From Bacteroides nordii WAL 11050 = JCM 12987 (lineage in GTDB: Bacteria; Bacteroidota; Bacteroidia; Bacteroidales; Bacteroidaceae), in NCBI GenBank assembly GCA_000613465.1, contig BAJA01000006.1:62001-126000 (forward strand): 64,000 bases of DNA, read 5' to 3'. A model generated the notes under the pieces. That model saw only the letters and a program-made list of their open reading frames with translations. It did no database searches and was not told the DNA's origin. Positions within the stretch are counted from its first letter, which is position 1, and each line of letters opens with the position of its first letter. A program made the translations under genes and the position numbers. Below, piece after piece: positions 63,282 to 64,000 of the stretch.

Positions 63282-64000
63282 TTATTCTTTTATTACTTTG
63301 AATGAGCGGACACATTTACCGTCTCTTGAAATTATCACATAGTACACACCCTTCGGAGCATCGAAACTCAATTTGCAAACTTCGTTGTTATCAGCATGAT
63401 ATTGTTTGGCTGTAATCAGTTTACCTTGAGTGTCACATACTCTTACATCATACTTACCTTCCTGTGAGAACAGGATATTGGCGTATTCCATGAACGGATT
63501 CGGATAAATGCTCAGATCTTCTACTATCTGGTTCTCGATACCTACACCCCCTTTTACTACGATATAGTCGTTGATCGTTTTAGTTGTAGTTCCCCAAGAG
63601 TTGGTCAGAGTCAGGCTAACCGGGTATTTCCCCTCTTTGGTATAAGAAGCTGTAGCGGATGTATTGCTATCTTGAGTGAAAGATGCACCTTCTAAAATCC
63701 ATTTGGCCGATTCAAAAGTAACTTTTCTTACACCAGTGATTGACGGAACACCCAATGCGGTAGATAACTGATTCTGAGGGGTATCTGTTGTCTTATCATT
63801 GGCAGTTGAACTGATTGTCATATAAGCACCTTTAACCAATGTGGAGTTCTTTCCTTTGTTGGGGAAATAAGTATTGCCGTCATCATCGGTCTGAGTCTCT
63901 TCGAAAGTGAAGTAGCCTTGCAAACCGGTCGGAGCAATTCTGTATCCTTTCATTGATTGTTGCACTTCAGCATCGGTAAGAGCTTTGTCCCATATCTGCA
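63282..64000 (-). CDS. Exported LamG-type protein with sorting-like C-terminus, 5' end missing
   Basis: The C-terminal ~239 residues of a protein that continues past the right edge; the frame is open to base 63998. The visible start (QIWDKALTDAEVQQSMKGY) is the usual end of a LamG/concanavalin-like domain. A PKD-like domain follows (VTFESAKWILEGASFTQDS, YPVSLTLTNSWGTTTKTI), then a type 9-type A sorting-like C-terminus (IYPNPFMEYANILFSQEGKY, KGVYYVIISRDGK, FKVIKE). It lies 82 bases upstream of the lipoprotein gene, so the two probably share an operon. Confidence 0.82.
   Translation of the reverse strand, partial: QIWDKALTDAEVQQSMKGYRIAPTGLQGYFTFEETQTDDDGNTYFPNKGKNSTLVKGAYMTISSTANDKTTDTPQNQLSTALGVPSITGVRKVTFESAKWILEGASFTQDSNTSATASYTKEGKYPVSLTLTNSWGTTTKTINDYIVVKGGVGIENQIVEDLSIYPNPFMEYANILFSQEGKYDVRVCDTQGKLITAKQYHADNNEVCKLSFDAPKGVYYVIISRDGKCVRSFKVIKE

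Overview
The window looks like chromosome of a gut Bacteroides species. Evidence: a SusC/SusD pair, -7 boxes of the Bacteroidota form TAnnTTTG, weak ribosome binding sites, a gad acid-resistance locus, many lipoproteins with SusD-like signal peptides, and an NBU-like mobilizable element. I do not assign a species.

Layout. 1-12.7 kb: a polysaccharide utilization locus. It holds the 3' end of an AraC-type regulator, susC, susD, two large exported (alpha/alpha)6-type glycosidase-like proteins (the second with a DUF4450-like N-terminus) and a FucO-like lactaldehyde reductase. The last gene suggests the glycan yields L-fucose or L-rhamnose. 12.8-25.0 kb: a tRNA-Pro and a tRNA-Phe on the minus strand, separated by an integrative mobilizable element of about 12 kb. 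The element carries a tyrosine integrase, MobA-type relaxase, MobC-like protein, a candidate oriT, a Toprim primase, a VirE-type helicase, four small HTH proteins, an RteC-like protein, and two AT-rich cargo modules (S51 peptidase plus WYL regulator; SDH-type serine protease plus a 66-residue protein). A 15-bp direct repeat at both ends matches the 3' end of tRNA-Phe, so an ancestral Phe-Pro tRNA pair appears to have been split. 25-32 kb: an orphan histidine kinase, then gadC, an ion channel, glutaminase and glutamate decarboxylase, which together import or make glutamate and consume cytoplasmic protons. 32-40 kb: MFS, EamA and MATE transporters, a VOC protein, an AraC regulator, malate dehydrogenase and a CvfB-like S1 protein, with several intergenic palindromic repeat families between them. 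40.5-43 kb: four small exported proteins, the last a Ser/Arg/Thr-rich low-complexity protein. 43.3-49.3 kb: a dTDP-3-amino-3,6-dideoxyhexose cassette facing two glycosyltransferases and a flippase. 49.5-57.7 kb: a DUF3836-like protein, an exported nuclease-like protein and a MacAB-TolC type efflux operon. 57.9-64 kb: a ROK glucokinase and exported LamG/InlB-repeat proteins with a lipoprotein.

Caution on sequence quality. At least 13 genes are broken by 17 one- or two-base frame changes, mostly at short homopolymers and mostly equivalent to a missing base. They fall in unrelated genes, including malate dehydrogenase, and the downstream frames stay well conserved. I read them as sequencing or assembly errors rather than pseudogenes, and I give the full reconstructed spans.
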